Source: Mytilus edulis (taxonomy: Eukaryota > Mollusca > Bivalvia > Mytilida > Mytilidae). Taken from it: a stretch of DNA of 64,000 nucleotides. Each line of letters starts with the position of its first letter. Position 1 is the first letter of the stretch. Location: the NCBI RefSeq assembly GCF_963676685.1, contig NC_092354.1, forward strand, positions 27,622,193 to 27,686,192, given 5' to 3'. Below are positions 53,241-64,000 of this stretch, piece after piece. The translations under genes were made by a program, and so were the position numbers. The notes below the pieces were generated by a model. It made no database searches, was not told where the DNA came from, and was given only the letters and a program-made list of their open reading frames with translations.

Positions 53241-54321
53241 CAATTCAATCAAATGGTACCACAGATTCACATAAATTTGTCAAAGAACAACAGACTGCCA
53301 CAATTTCATCAACAAGAGGATCCTTTCCTTCATCACTTTGCATGAAGTTTATTGGCAATGTATCTTGCAAAATGGTATATTTGTTTCTCACAAGTCCAAT
53401 TACTCTTTCAGCATGTATGCGGACATGTGCGATTTTTCTTGTGGACTCTACTTCATGTGGCGATAGCTGACTTTTTCCCTTGGTAAATGCCGGAATTTTA
53501 ACTTCAGCGCTCATAAGCCCTACACTTTCTAAAATGTCAAATTCTCTGTCTGCTAATATAACATCTCCTGGCAAAAGCTTGGATAATAATCCACAATTTT
53601 CAGTTATTTGTTTGACACTTTATCGCCCACCCCATCCTTTAGACAAGAATGAAACAGCTCCCTGAGGAGTTATTCCAATCAAGAACTTGACTGTGTTATG
53701 GTGTTTGTAACTTGACCAGGTTTCAGCACGAGTAAGTAATTTGGACGGACTCTCAATAAAAATTTCATTCAAAACAGTCTATGATTATTGCAACTTTTAG
53801 ACCAAAACGTTTTTTCTAAATTCCATTGGCATGGTCAATTGCAATTGTTTCCCGTCTGGCCAAAATATAAAATCCTTCATTCTTCCATACATTACATGGA
53901 TAACAGAATTGAAAATTCTTGATACTGTTGACTTAGATACTTCAAATCTGTATACTAAGTCCTGTATTGGCAAGTTAAGTCTCATTTTCATCAAAACCAG
54001 CATTAACTTCTCAAATTTAGAAATAGGAGAGCTTGAAGACTCGGGAATATAGAGTTCCAGTAGCTGAAAAACTTTCATAAGAGTATGATATTCTGGTAGA
54101 CCTGTTAGGTACTTCACCTTGTCCTCTTTTCCATACAAAGAATTGGGCGTCAACTTCATATCTGACACTCTTTCCTTCAAGTTAATATTTTCCGTTGTCA
54201 ATCGCTGAAACTCACTCCTCATCTTCTCCATTATTTCTGATTCTGATGCTTGTGTAGTTTCAACTGTATTCCCAGATTCCAGTTTTCCTAGCAATGTGAA
54301 ATTACAGTGTATGCCTTCCAT
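53240..54321 (-). pseudogene. PIF/Harbinger- or ISL2EU-like transposase remnant
   Basis: The first minus-strand frame (54321-53797, 174 codons) has a coiled-coil-like start. It then has a helix-turn-helix (F-E-K-L-M-L-V-L-M-K-M-R-L-N-L, D-L-V-Y-R-F-E-V-S-K-S-T-V-S-R-I-F) as in HTH_Tnp_4. After a frameshift near 53815 comes I-I-I-D-C-F, the first catalytic aspartate. More damage follows near 53770 and a stop near 53622. The last frame (53574-53245) begins [11 protein letters not shown] (second aspartate) and includes [13 protein letters not shown] (the glutamate) of the DDE_Tnp_4 fold. A THAP domain expected upstream in ISL2EU elements is not seen. It is dead by at least two frameshifts and one stop. 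Confidence 0.85.
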
Positions 54322-55562
54322 AGCCTCCTCGTGATTGTATTAATTCAGTCATCCGACTACAAGCACCAAGCCGAGCGTTGGCTATTTCAAACACATAATT
54401 TCAAAATGTACAATACATCTCCCTACCATTATGTGACCACAATTATTCCTTGTCGTATAAATACAATTAGCAATATAAATGTTGAAACGCATGTTTGTAT
54501 TTGCAGCAGTCATTAAATTAACAAAATTATTTTATTCATGTACCCCTGTAATCTTTCATTGTGCACTAGTGCTTTTTAACCTGTTCTGAAATCCATTTTT
54601 TTCCACTCATCATCCCTTATAACAAATGTAATAAACAAACAACAATTGTAAGTCACAGTTTATTTCTTTAACTCCATTTTCAGACACAAGCTCAAACAAT
54701 TTATATAAAGTTAATTGTATCCTAGACTGGGTAACTTTGGAAACTTATTGAAAATTGCAGAAAAATCTTTGGCAGATCCTGTCCAGTTTTTTGCACATTT
54801 ATGTTTAGGGGCTGGAATTTCTTTTTTTCTGTGCATTTTTACAAATGCGACATACTTTGCAACGAATGGAATGGCGAACATTTTTTTTTTATTTTTTCCT
54901 CAAATTACGGTTGCAACCCCTGAAATCAAAGATGAGAATGTATTTAATTTTCATTTTGATGAATACACATACCATGTGAAAAAAAAAATTTCTCCTTGTA
55001 TTAAATAATAATTTATAAATATTAGATTTGAGGTTTTACATACATACAGTCTCTTAGTGTTACCAATTTTATGAAGTTCTGTTCAGTTGTTTCAGAGGAG
55101 TAGTGCTGACAGACAAATTCAGTTTCATATTTTCGGTAATTTCTACGGTCAAGATATATATAACTGCCATACAATTGTAGTAACACAACTTTCTAGTAAT
55201 CAACTGTAATTTGGGGAACTGCATATACATGTAGTTTGTTTAAGACTAAACTCAAGTTTAAAAGTTTTTTTACCACATTTATTCTGTTCAAAATCCTATT
55301 CTGTGTCAACTATTTAATCACGATCCAAATTCAGAAGTGAATCAAACTTGAATAATAATTCCAAATGTTCAGGGTATAATGACATCATCAGTATTATCAA
55401 GCTGTCCCATGTGAAGTATTATATTGACTTATATTCAACACTTAAGGTAGATTCACTGTATACCTATCTTGTATTGTACCATAGCAGTTCATTAACTGGT
55501 TTGTTCTTTAGCTAAATTTGCAAATTTTGAGACAGATTTGCAATCTATGTGTGAGCCTTTTT
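54322..55562. other. AT-rich stretch, no gene recognised
   Basis: The 97-codon ORF at 54715-55008 is Phe/Lys-rich and looks like translated AT-rich DNA. Confidence 0.5.
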
Positions 55563-56166
55563 ATACGCCCGTCTTTTCTGTATTTGTTTGGCTTTTTAAC
55601 TATTTGGATCTGAGCGTCACTGATGAGTCTTATGTAGACGAAACGCGCGTCTGGCGTATAAAATTATAATCCTGGTTCTTTTGATAACTAATTACACGGG
55701 ACGTATTATGGTATACCGTTGTCCGTCCGTCGTCCACACTTCGGACAATAACTCAAAAACACTTTCACCAATTTCCATGAAACTTAAGTGAATTGTTTAT
55801 ATCTATTGACGTAAGCTCCCTTTCGATTTTTTTAATTTCAGATTTTAAGTTTTGGATTTATGGGGCTTTATTCATAAAAAAGGGGGGATTTTCAACACTT
55901 CGGACAATAAATCAAAAAGGCTTTCACCAATGTCCATGAAACTTTGGTGAATTGTTTATATCTATTGATGTAAGCTCCCTTTCAATGTTTATAAATTTCA
56001 GATTTTAAGTTTTGGATTAATGGGGCTTTATTCATAAAAAAGGGGGGATTTTTAACACTTCGGACAATAACTCAAAAAGGGGGATTTTTAACACTTCGGA
56101 CAATAACTCAAAAAGGCTTTCACCAATGTCCATGAAACTTTGGTTAATTGTTTATATCTATTGATG
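55563..56166 (+). mobile_element. Helentron-like element (H8), interrupted 5' palindrome and ~165-bp cores
   Basis: ATACGCCCGTC follows TT at 55563, as in H2. The matching half, ACGGGACGTATTATGGTATA, appears only at about 55695, because a dispersed repeat (55575-55693) is inserted in the loop. A GTCCGTCCGTCGTCC microsatellite and about three cores (landmark CTTCGGACAATAACTCAAAA) follow. No 3' end is found; the alignment stops near 56166. Confidence 0.65.
55575..55693 (-). repeat. Dispersed repeat inserted in the H8 palindrome loop
   Basis: On the minus strand it contains CGTTTCGTCTACATAAGACT and TCATCAGTGACGCTC, matching the repeats at 32290 and 56640. Confidence 0.6.
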
Positions 56167-56639
56167 TAACAAATAATACTTAATAAAATCTTTCAATTAT
56201 TTGATATCTACCATGTAAGAAGAGTTTTTTTTCAAAATGTATGTAAATTAAGGTCATTCGAATCATTTTTTTGTCTATAAATTATTAAACCGTTATTTAT
56301 GATTTGTTGCTTCAGTGGATGAGATCATCGGTTAAGTACCAATGATTGTTTAACTAGTTAACTTAATAGATAAGCTTGCGACTTTATTAATTGAGGAAAT
56401 TACATAATACATTTTTATATTCATTTATTAAATAGAGGATTATGAATCAGCCGCAAGACGCTGCTAACTAGCAGAGGATACCTCACATATAGAAACAGAG
56501 GGAGAGGAGGAAGAGAAAGAATAGACGACACCATAAAGGAAAATCAGCCAACCGTGTCGATATGATGACTATGACTATGGTATATTTTTTTCTTGCTCTA
56601 TATGGACACATTCAATTACAACCAAATGACTACTGGGCT
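56167..56639. other. Spacer, no gene recognised
   Basis: A short Arg/Glu-rich reading at 56450-56570 could be a decayed exon but is not assignable. Confidence 0.4.
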
Positions 56640-56885
56640 AGTGAAATTAATCTCCACCAGCAGTGGCATCGACCCAGTGGTTGTAAATAAACTCATCATA
56701 GATACCAGGACCAAATTTTGTATATACGCCGACGTGCGTTTCGTCTACAAAAGACTCATCTTCATGACGCTCGAATCCAAAAAAGGTCAAAAGGCCAAAT
56801 AAAGTACGAAGATGAAAAGCATTAAGGACCAAAATTCCTAAAAGTTTTGCCAAATACAGCTAAGGTAATCTATGCCTAAGGTAGA
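56640..56885 (+). repeat. Dispersed repeat (ACGAAACG...GACGCTC family)
   Basis: It contains CTCCACCAGCAGTGGCATCG, GCGTTTCGTCTACAAAAGAC and CCAAATACAGCTAAGGTAAT, all shared with 32290-32640. ORFs here (69 and 68 codons) are by-products. Confidence 0.65.
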
Positions 56886-57209
56886 AAAGCCTTAGATTTT
56901 CAAAAATTCTAAATTAAGCAGGACTTTAAATAATTCAGATGGTAGATTAGTGTGTTAATTTGTTAAAAAAAAATATGGTCAAAATACCTATCCGTGATGT
57001 TTAAATAACATACAGGAAGTAAGCATTGCACATATGTGTTTTGAATATAGTATTTACCAATTATGGACTTTTGACGAGATCCATAAGTTGTATATGGTGA
57101 ACCTGTTCAGACAAAATTGACCGAGAAGGAATCCGGGTGTCAATATTATCTAACAAGTCCATATAATTAATATAATATATAACATAATATGTAAATAATG
57201 TATTAGAAA
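56886..57209. other. Spacer, no gene recognised
   Basis: AT-rich, with nothing identified. Confidence 0.5.
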
Positions 57210-58048
57210 CAAGAATGTGTCCACAGTACACGGATGCCCCACTCACACTATCATTTTCTATGTTTAAAGGACTGTGAAATTGGAATAAATTCTCTAATTT
57301 GGCATTAAAATTAGAATGATCTTATCAAAGGGAACATGTATACTAAGTTTCAAGTTGATTGGACTTCTACTTTATCAAAAACTACCTTGACCAAAAACTT
57401 TAACCTGAAATTTGCACTATCATTTTCTATGTTCAGTGAACCGTAAAATTGGGGTCAAAACTCTAATTTGGCATTTAAATTAGAAAGATCATATCATAGG
57501 GCACATGTATACTAAGTTTCAAGTTGATTGGACTTCTACTTTATCAAAAACTACCTTGACCAAAAACTTTAACCTGAAATTTGCACTATCATTTTCTATG
57601 TTCAGTGAACCGTAAAATTGGGGTCAAAACTCTAATTTGGCATTTAAATTAGAAAGATCATATCATAGGGCACATGTATACTAAGTTTCAAGTTGATTGG
57701 ACTTCAACTTCATCAAAAACTACCTTGACCAAAAACTTTAACCTGAAGCCAAAAACTTTAACCTGAAATTTGCACTATCATTTTCTATCAGTGAACCGTA
57801 AAATTGGGGTCAAAACTCTAATTTGGCATTTAAATTAGAAAGATCATATCATAAGGAACATGTGTACTAAGTTTCAAGTTGATTGGACTTCAACTTCATC
57901 AAAAACTACCTTGACCAAAAACTTTAACCTGAAGCGGGACAGACGGACGAACGGACGAACGAACGGACGAACGAACGGACGAACGAACAGACGAACGGAC
58001 GCACAGACCAGAAAACATAATGCCCCTCTACTATCGTAGGTGGGGCAT
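57210..58048 (-). mobile_element. Helentron-like element (H3) with ~180-bp cores
   Basis: On the minus strand the 5' end follows T and begins ATGCCCCACCTACGATAGTA, folding back to GGGGCAT (58020-58048). A microsatellite of GTTCGTCC/GTCCGTTC units follows (about 57940-58000). Four tandem cores of about 175-185 bp come next (landmark ACTATCATTTTCTAT on the plus strand at 57246, 57415, 57588 and 57774). The 3' end has GTGGGGCAT (57242-57234), a GTGT/ACAC hairpin, CTTG and flanking TTT. No protein is encoded. Confidence 0.75.
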
Positions 58049-59296
58049 AAAAATAGAATTCAATGATGTTTTGTGTACTTTCAAATTTCATGTTGCAAGA
58101 TCTTCAATACTCTATATATTTTATTTTTACTTCTTCAAGTAACTAAAAAATCCTTGTACAAGTAGCTGACTGCTAGTGTCATCAATTGATTTAACACTTT
58201 TCTGATTGAAAGTGGTGTTGACTGCACTGAAGACACTTCACATCCACGAAAGCATTTTCTTCTGTCTGCATTTCCAAAATATTTGTTATACTTCATATAG
58301 ATAAAACTACAAAATATTGTGCAGGAAAAGCTATTCATATTCCTGTATTATTACATGCACAGAGTGAAAAAACATAAATGCCAATGGCACATGGAAAGCT
58401 TTGAAGTAATATATATATATATTTTTTATACAATACATTTTATAATGTGACATGGAAAAATGAAGTATAATAGAACAATACAAAGTTTTTCAAACATTTT
58501 TATTTTATTTTATAAAGTTTTTGGAAACTATGATTTAAATATTGTGTTTAAGAGGATTACCAAGGTATGAAGGAATGGGCACCTGTATGGCAGGGCAGAG
58601 TCTGTCAGCAGAGGAAAAACTTTGTTAAAAAGAAAAGCCACCAACCAGACAGCAGACAAATCAGCTAAACAACTGTTTAAGAAAATTGTTAGCCAGGTTT
58701 GTCATGAAGTTTATTGTCTAAATAAGTCTTAGACAAATCCATGGCAGCAAACGCGCTCTCGAGTCAGATAATGACTTTCGTTTCTCTTTTATCGGAATTT
58801 GTTTAGGTTCCTGTTCTTCAGTGTCTGATGCATCTCTATCAGGAAAAGCTTCCATGTTTAATATAGAGAGCAGAAAAAGCATGTCCCGCTTTGCAATGAC
58901 TTCGATTGCCAAAAACTAATTATAATTCACTTATATTAACAAAACCTAACCCAAAAACTTGACAATCTGTTGACAACTACATCCAAAAAACTTCATTTTC
59001 ATTAACAACCACAATATCACCAGCTGATGATAACAACTTTCATGTATTGAACTCTCTGTATAACTTTGATAAATAAATACATCTCTTAAATGTCTATAGA
59101 TGAACAGGTTTCAACCTTGATGGAAGATTCGCGCATATGTATTCTCCGTTTTCTTTATATATCTAGGTTTGGTACAATACCACGGTTATTCTTGATGATT
59201 TGTCAGATACCATTGTTTCTCTTTACTCTTTTTCGAACAATAAACCACAATTTCGTCTTTATCTGATACAAATCCAACTACTTTAGCTTTAATGGA
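58049..59296. other. AT-rich stretch, no gene recognised
   Basis: Several 60-67-codon ORFs have no recognisable similarity. No transposon ends are visible. Confidence 0.5.
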
Positions 59297-61570
59297 ATAA
59301 GGGATAGATTACGAAAAAAATCAATTAAATCTAAAAAAGAAACGGATATTAATAAATATAAGAAACAAAGGAATAAAGTGAATAATATGAAAAAAGAAGC
59401 GAAAGAAAATTTTGAGAAAAACTTGGAAAATATAATACTAGATAACGCTTCAGATTCTAAGACTTATTGGAAAATTATGAAGATGCTTATTAAGCCAAAT
59501 AGAGGATCTAATAACATACCCCCATTAAAAAATATTCTTAATGATGATCGTTTTGAGGAGTTCGCCGATAGAGACGACGAGAAATGCGACATTCTAAATA
59601 AGTATTTTTGTTTCATTTCATCGCTAGCAGATGTTGATGCTCAATTACCCGATTTCGACAAAAAAACTAACAATTTATTGAATGATATAGTGATTAGTAC
59701 TAGTGAAATTGTTGATATCATAAAAACTATAAATCCAAAAAAAGCGTCAGGCCCGGATGTCATTAGTCATAAGATGCTTAAAATTTGTCCCGAAAAAATT
59801 GCAATTCCATTATGTATTATATTTAATAAATCCTTGCATCAGTGCAAATATCCTTCCAGCTGGAAAATTGCAAATGTTATAGCCTTATTTAAAAAGGGGG
59901 ATAGTTCATTACCTTCCAATTATAGACCTATATCACTCATAAGTTGCATAGGCAAAGTCATGGAACGTGTTGTATATAAATATGTTTACAACCACTTACA
60001 AAGATTTAAATTAATTTATGAGTATCAATCGGGTTTTCTTCCTAAATGTTCAACGGTTCACCAACTGTTAGAAATATATAATTGCATATTGAACTCACTT
60101 GAAAAGAAAGAGATAAGTTGTTTTGTTTTTTGCGATTTCTCTAGAGCCTTTGATAAAGTTTGGCATGATGGTTTATTACATAAAATGAAGGCTTATGGTA
60201 TAAATGGAAATCTGTTAAAATGGTTTAGAAGCTACTTAAGTGATAGAAAACAAAGGGTGGTTATCAAGCAATCTTCTTCAAAACTTTGCAGTATTTCAGC
60301 TGGAGTTCCTCAAGGGTCGGTCCTTGGACCATTACTTTTTATAATATATATTAATGATATTGCAGAAAGACTTATTTCTCTGTGCAGACTCTTCGCAGAT
60401 GACACATCGTTCAGCTGTGCGGATCGTGATGCTTTTCAGATAGAAACTGTGATAAACCATGATCTAGAAAAGCTGAACGAATGGTCCAAAAAATGGTTAA
60501 TGTCTTTTAATCCAGATAAAACAGAAATTATGTTATTTTCTAATGTTGAAACCCCAGAAATGAACTTTATATTCAATGATAAAAATATACCTATTACAAA
60601 TATTCATAAACATTTAGGGGTTACATTTAGCAATGATGCTAAATGGAATGCCCACGTTGATAATATTATCTTAAGCACGTCTAAACATATAAATATGCTA
60701 AGGAAGTTGAAATATAAACTGAGCAGGAAAAATTTAGAAAAACTCTATTTAGTTTTTATAAGACCTTTATTTGAGTATGCAAGTGAGGTTTGGGATAATA
60801 TTGGGGTAGGTTATGTCAATAAACTGGAGCAATTACAGCTCCAAGCTGCTAGGATAGTTACGGGGTTACCTATATTCACAAGCTCAAGGATTATTTATGA
60901 AGAACTTGGATGGGAAACATTAGCTGAAAGAAGAGAGAGAAGAAAAATCCAAATGTTTTATAATATTCAAAATAATCATGTTCCAGAATATTTGTCAAAT
61001 TTAATTCCCCAAAAAATACAAAGTATGACGGTCTATCCTCTACGTAATGGAAATGACATCATTATTCCATTCTGCAGACTAGCATTAACTAATGATTCTT
61101 TTATTCCATCAACCATACGTCTTTGGAATTATCTTGAGGATTCAACTCGTGATGTGGAATCAATTAATAAATTTAAAACTGAACTAAAAAACCGTTATCC
61201 TCAGAGTAATATATTTGTACCGAAGCAATATGAATTTGGAAATCGAAAATTGAATATAATTCTCACCCAACTTCGATGTTTTGCATCATCCTTAAACTAT
61301 GATCTATATAGTGTCAATATTATTTCTGACCCTTCCTGCCGCTGTGGTGTAAATCGTGAAGATTCCTATCATTTCTTTTTTAAATGTATATTATATTCAG
61401 ACATACGAAATAAAATGTATGAAAGTCTGCGCTGGCTTCCAAATGATTGTAAAATTAACATAAAACTACTTACCTCGGGTAGTTGTCTTCTTTCTCTAGA
61501 GCAAAACCAAACCATTTTCAAAAATGTCTTTGAGTTTATTAAAAGTTCGGAAAGATTTCAAATTGTCTAG
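59297..61570 (+). CDS. 5'-truncated CR1/Jockey-group LINE with open reverse-transcriptase frame
   Basis: The frame is open from about 59297; the first ATG is at 59378, giving 730 codons. Residues 1-110 are a Lys-rich linker from after the lost endonuclease. The reverse transcriptase follows: N-Y-R-P-I-S (about 181), F-V-F-C-D-F-S-R-A-F-D (first aspartate 253), A-G-V-P-Q-G-S-V-L-G-P (308-318) and F-A-D-D (339-342). K-H-L-G-V and the thumb come next, then a C-terminal Cys/His cluster (C-R-C-G, H-F-F-F-K-C). No stop or frameshift is seen, so the insertion is fairly young. Without an endonuclease and promoter it is unlikely to move by itself. The clade within the CR1/Jockey group is not resolved. 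Confidence 0.88.
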   Translation: MRDRLRKKSIKSKKETDINKYKKQRNKVNNMKKEAKENFEKNLENIILDNASDSKTYWKIMKMLIKPNRGSNNIPPLKNILNDDRFEEFADRDDEKCDILNKYFCFISSLADVDAQLPDFDKKTNNLLNDIVISTSEIVDIIKTINPKKASGPDVISHKMLKICPEKIAIPLCIIFNKSLHQCKYPSSWKIANVIALFKKGDSSLPSNYRPISLISCIGKVMERVVYKYVYNHLQRFKLIYEYQSGFLPKCSTVHQLLEIYNCILNSLEKKEISCFVFCDFSRAFDKVWHDGLLHKMKAYGINGNLLKWFRSYLSDRKQRVVIKQSSSKLCSISAGVPQGSVLGPLLFIIYINDIAERLISLCRLFADDTSFSCADRDAFQIETVINHDLEKLNEWSKKWLMSFNPDKTEIMLFSNVETPEMNFIFNDKNIPITNIHKHLGVTFSNDAKWNAHVDNIILSTSKHINMLRKLKYKLSRKNLEKLYLVFIRPLFEYASEVWDNIGVGYVNKLEQLQLQAARIVTGLPIFTSSRIIYEELGWETLAERRERRKIQMFYNIQNNHVPEYLSNLIPQKIQSMTVYPLRNGNDIIIPFCRLALTNDSFIPSTIRLWNYLEDSTRDVESINKFKTELKNRYPQSNIFVPKQYEFGNRKLNIILTQLRCFASSLNYDLYSVNIISDPSCRCGVNREDSYHFFFKCILYSDIRNKMYESLRWLPNDCKINIKLLTSGSCLLSLEQNQTIFKNVFEFIKSSERFQIV

Positions 61571-61990
61571 GTAGCAAACCATGATCGCACACACATCATC
61601 ATCTAAAGTTCTTTTCTCCTTTTTTGTCCTTTTTATTTTTTCGTTTTTTTTTTGTTTTTTTTTTGTTTTTTTTTTTTAATTATTATTTGTTTTTTTTTTG
61701 TTGTGTTTTTTTTTTTGTGTTTCTGTTTTCTAAATAATGATTTATATATTTTTATTTTTAATTTTTTTTCTGTATTATTATTGTTTTCTTTTTCTTCAAT
61801 TATCCGTCTTTTGATCCATATTTATATATATATTTACTAAATAGATATACCATTCTATACATGCATGCTCATACATATATTTTTGTATTATATTGCTATA
61901 AATGTTAAATGGAGAAGACTTCATAAGTCTGTTTGACTTGTGTCTTATCCAATTTGTACTTTAACAAATAAAATATGTTTAAACTAATGG
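61571..61990 (+). other. 3' untranslated region of the CR1-like LINE
   Basis: It is very T-rich (61610-61800). It ends around AACAAATAAAATATG at 61964-61978, with an AATAAA-type signal close to the probable 3' terminus. Confidence 0.6.
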
Positions 61991-64000
61991 AATACTGGGG
62001 AAAATAAAGAAAATGCAATGAGATAGGAATGAATAAGACAATATGTACTAATAGTGAAATTATATGTGACAACAAATTTTGCGAGATACATATTCATGAA
62101 CAGGTCCAAATAAAGATTATAAAATATTTTTGTATTGATTTTGTTTTTACATTGTACTTTTTTATATGTTCAGTGTATGTTCACTTGTGTCAATGTGTCT
62201 TTTGCTTGAGTCAAGCCAATTCAATTAATACTTAAGTGCATCTTTCTATGTTGTGATGTTGTTTCAGATATGGGTGAAGGTTTGGTATCATTATCACGTT
62301 AGTCACAAGACAAAAACATGTCTTTGAGCTGATAAACCAAAATCTGTCAGCGAATCAGAAGACGATTTACATCAAAAATTAATTATTCATTAATTTTAAA
62401 GAAACCTGTTAGCCAAACCCCTCATTTTTTTTTAGAACAGTGCGAACATTTTTTTCGACATTACATACTCATTGTTAGAAGTGATGCATATACCTCCCTT
62501 ATAGAGTCTTCATATCCCACCTGAAATGTTTTAACTATTTGAGACTTAATTAAGTCTTAATATTTTCTTTCGAAATTTCATTTCCAAACTCCGTATGCAG
62601 GTGCTACTGGTGTTCTGCTACTTTTGTTCACAATTGGAAAGCTAAAATCATTTCTTTTGTAGTAAAGTTTTGTTCTCAACCGACCCTTATTGTGAATTTC
62701 ATTCCATATCTTCTTATTTCTACTGGTACATACGAAAGTATATTTTACATCTACCCTTTCCTATTGTGTAAGCTTGTCAGTCATACTCTGAATTCAACCA
62801 GCCTCAAACTAGAATAAAGAAGTTGGGCAATTCCTGGAATTTATTTAGTATTGTTCTTTTCGCCATCGATATCAGTTACTGTCCACAACAACTCTTACTT
62901 GTTCATTTTGTCTTACACTTACATAGTTATTTGCCTTATAATGTTCGTAGCCGAGGACAATATTTTATGCAATACACCAGTAGGTTTTTTTTTCTTATTT
63001 TTTAGTAATTTAACAAGAGCAGGTAACAAAGTCGGCATCCACTTGTGTCTGCACTCTGAATCATATAAAATGCATATAAAAAAGAGAAATCACCATTTTT
63101 TTAAAACAGTGTTTGGTCAATTAATTCATAATTTAAAGCATCATGAAAATGTCCAAGGTGAACAGACAACTGATCTTACATATTGTTACAGTTATTGCAA
63201 TTGAAAATTCAAAGATAGTCAAAGACGGACGAAAGATACCAATGATATGCTTCAACTGTTTCGGCCATCGAGGAGCGACACAACTGGAAGGAGCAGAAGG
63301 TAACAGCAGGTGAGGACCTGGACAGGCCAAGTTGTTACTCGGACGTGAATGCAACCAGAAACCCGTGATCGTCAGAAAATTATCCTTCTGCACTATTTTT
63401 TCAAAGGTCAAAATATACAGCTGTGCGGCATATTTTCAACATTAATAAAACTTCTTAGAGTTTAAACTAACACTAAATTTCTTGACTACCGCTATCTCGA
63501 CTGTAGGGTAACCACAGATTTCAATGTAAACAATATTCGCATGTATATTTACTGGTAACATTCACAAGTTATGTCTCTATGGGATGCAACTTAGAGATCA
63601 GAACTGGGAACCAGTATGTAAACAAAATGAATTATCTATGAATATTCCGCATCTCCCCAACAGAGGCGTGGTTTGAGAAACAGCTGTAATTGCAAAGTGC
63701 AACCTATAGATATATTACAAAATAGTTCTAGGTAGAAAGCTGGACAGCATTGATGATTCAGATGTTCTGAGTAGTGACACGAATAATATAATGGTAGAAA
63801 GGGATAATATATTAAAGTCCGCAAAGACAGAGATGGACGAAATACACAACCTTCGTCTATGTCTAGAAGTGCAGTTCTATGTCGAGGTGAGCGTTAATCA
63901 ACGTCAGTGGGATAATTATATGTAGTTTCTTATATATGTCGTGTACATTTTATTATTTTGTACAGGTTATTACTTGTACAAAAAGTTTGTAAGAGTAATT
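61991..64000. other. AT-rich stretch, no gene recognised
   Basis: Small ORFs (68, 117, 92 and 62 codons) overlap on both strands without family resemblance. A fragment of the repeat end GACGGACGAAAGATACCA is at 63223. Nothing else is identified. Confidence 0.5.

Noticed and set aside
62823-63411. ORFs of 117 and 92 codons on opposite strands
   Set aside because: They overlap each other in AT-rich DNA and lack recognisable motifs.
1-64000. Antimicrobial peptide, C1q or other expanded mussel host-defence genes
   Set aside because: I looked for cysteine-rich or collagen/C1q-like frames on both strands and found none.

Overview
This window looks like a piece of a bivalve mollusc genome, most likely a mussel (Mytilus-like). 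The evidence is its AT-rich intron-like background, eukaryotic splice signals next to exon-like ORFs, and many interspersed repeats that I recognise from mussel sequence. The species call is an inference from remembered repeats and was not checked by search. I see no intact ordinary host gene. The window is essentially a transposon graveyard with one young element in it.

Layout. 0-9 kb: AT-rich DNA, a promoter/first-exon-like repeat (845-1297), a Helentron-like non-autonomous element (3138-4924), a TA-flanked inverted-repeat element (5460-7139) and a SINE-like insertion with a perfect 13-bp target duplication (7687-8114). 9.4-15 kb: a broken exon with a SWIM-type finger start, a fragment of LINE ORF1, and a ~230-bp satellite array. 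16-20.6 kb: a truncated CR1-like LINE, a foldback repeat, two more Helentron-like 5' ends and a decayed exon of an unidentified family. 20.6-28.3 kb: the best-preserved locus, where a 6.2-kb I/Nimb-like LINE (ORF1 plus an ORF2 with endonuclease, reverse transcriptase and RNase H) sits inside a dead Penelope-like element. Its 12-bp target duplication is exact. 28.3-32 kb: a tRNA-derived SINE, then an exon-like ORF of 524 codons made largely of 20 near-identical 18- or 16-residue repeats, running into a 22-bp AT-rich array. 32-37.6 kb: further Helentron-like elements, satellite copies and dispersed repeats. 37.6-40.6 kb: nothing recognised. 40.6-44 kb: Mutator-like transposase exons, a ~168-bp near-perfect palindrome and a BEL/Pao gag remnant. 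46.5-54.3 kb: further fragments of the LINE, a SINE, a RecQ-like helicase remnant and a PIF/Harbinger-like transposase remnant. 55.5-58 kb: two more Helentron-like elements. 59.3-62 kb: a 5'-truncated CR1/Jockey-group LINE with a long open reverse-transcriptase frame.

How the parts relate. The I/Nimb-like LINE and the SINE share the same 3' end and AATC tail, so the LINE is the likely source of the SINE's retrotransposition machinery. Several families of non-autonomous elements share one plan: a 5' palindrome, a GTC- or GTCCG-type microsatellite, tandem core repeats, a 3' copy of the inverted repeat, a small hairpin, and insertion between T residues. This points to one Helentron-type machinery. 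Three separate internal pieces of the LINE, two of them about 99% identical to it, lie elsewhere in the window without its 3' end, which ordinary 5'-truncated retrotransposition does not explain.
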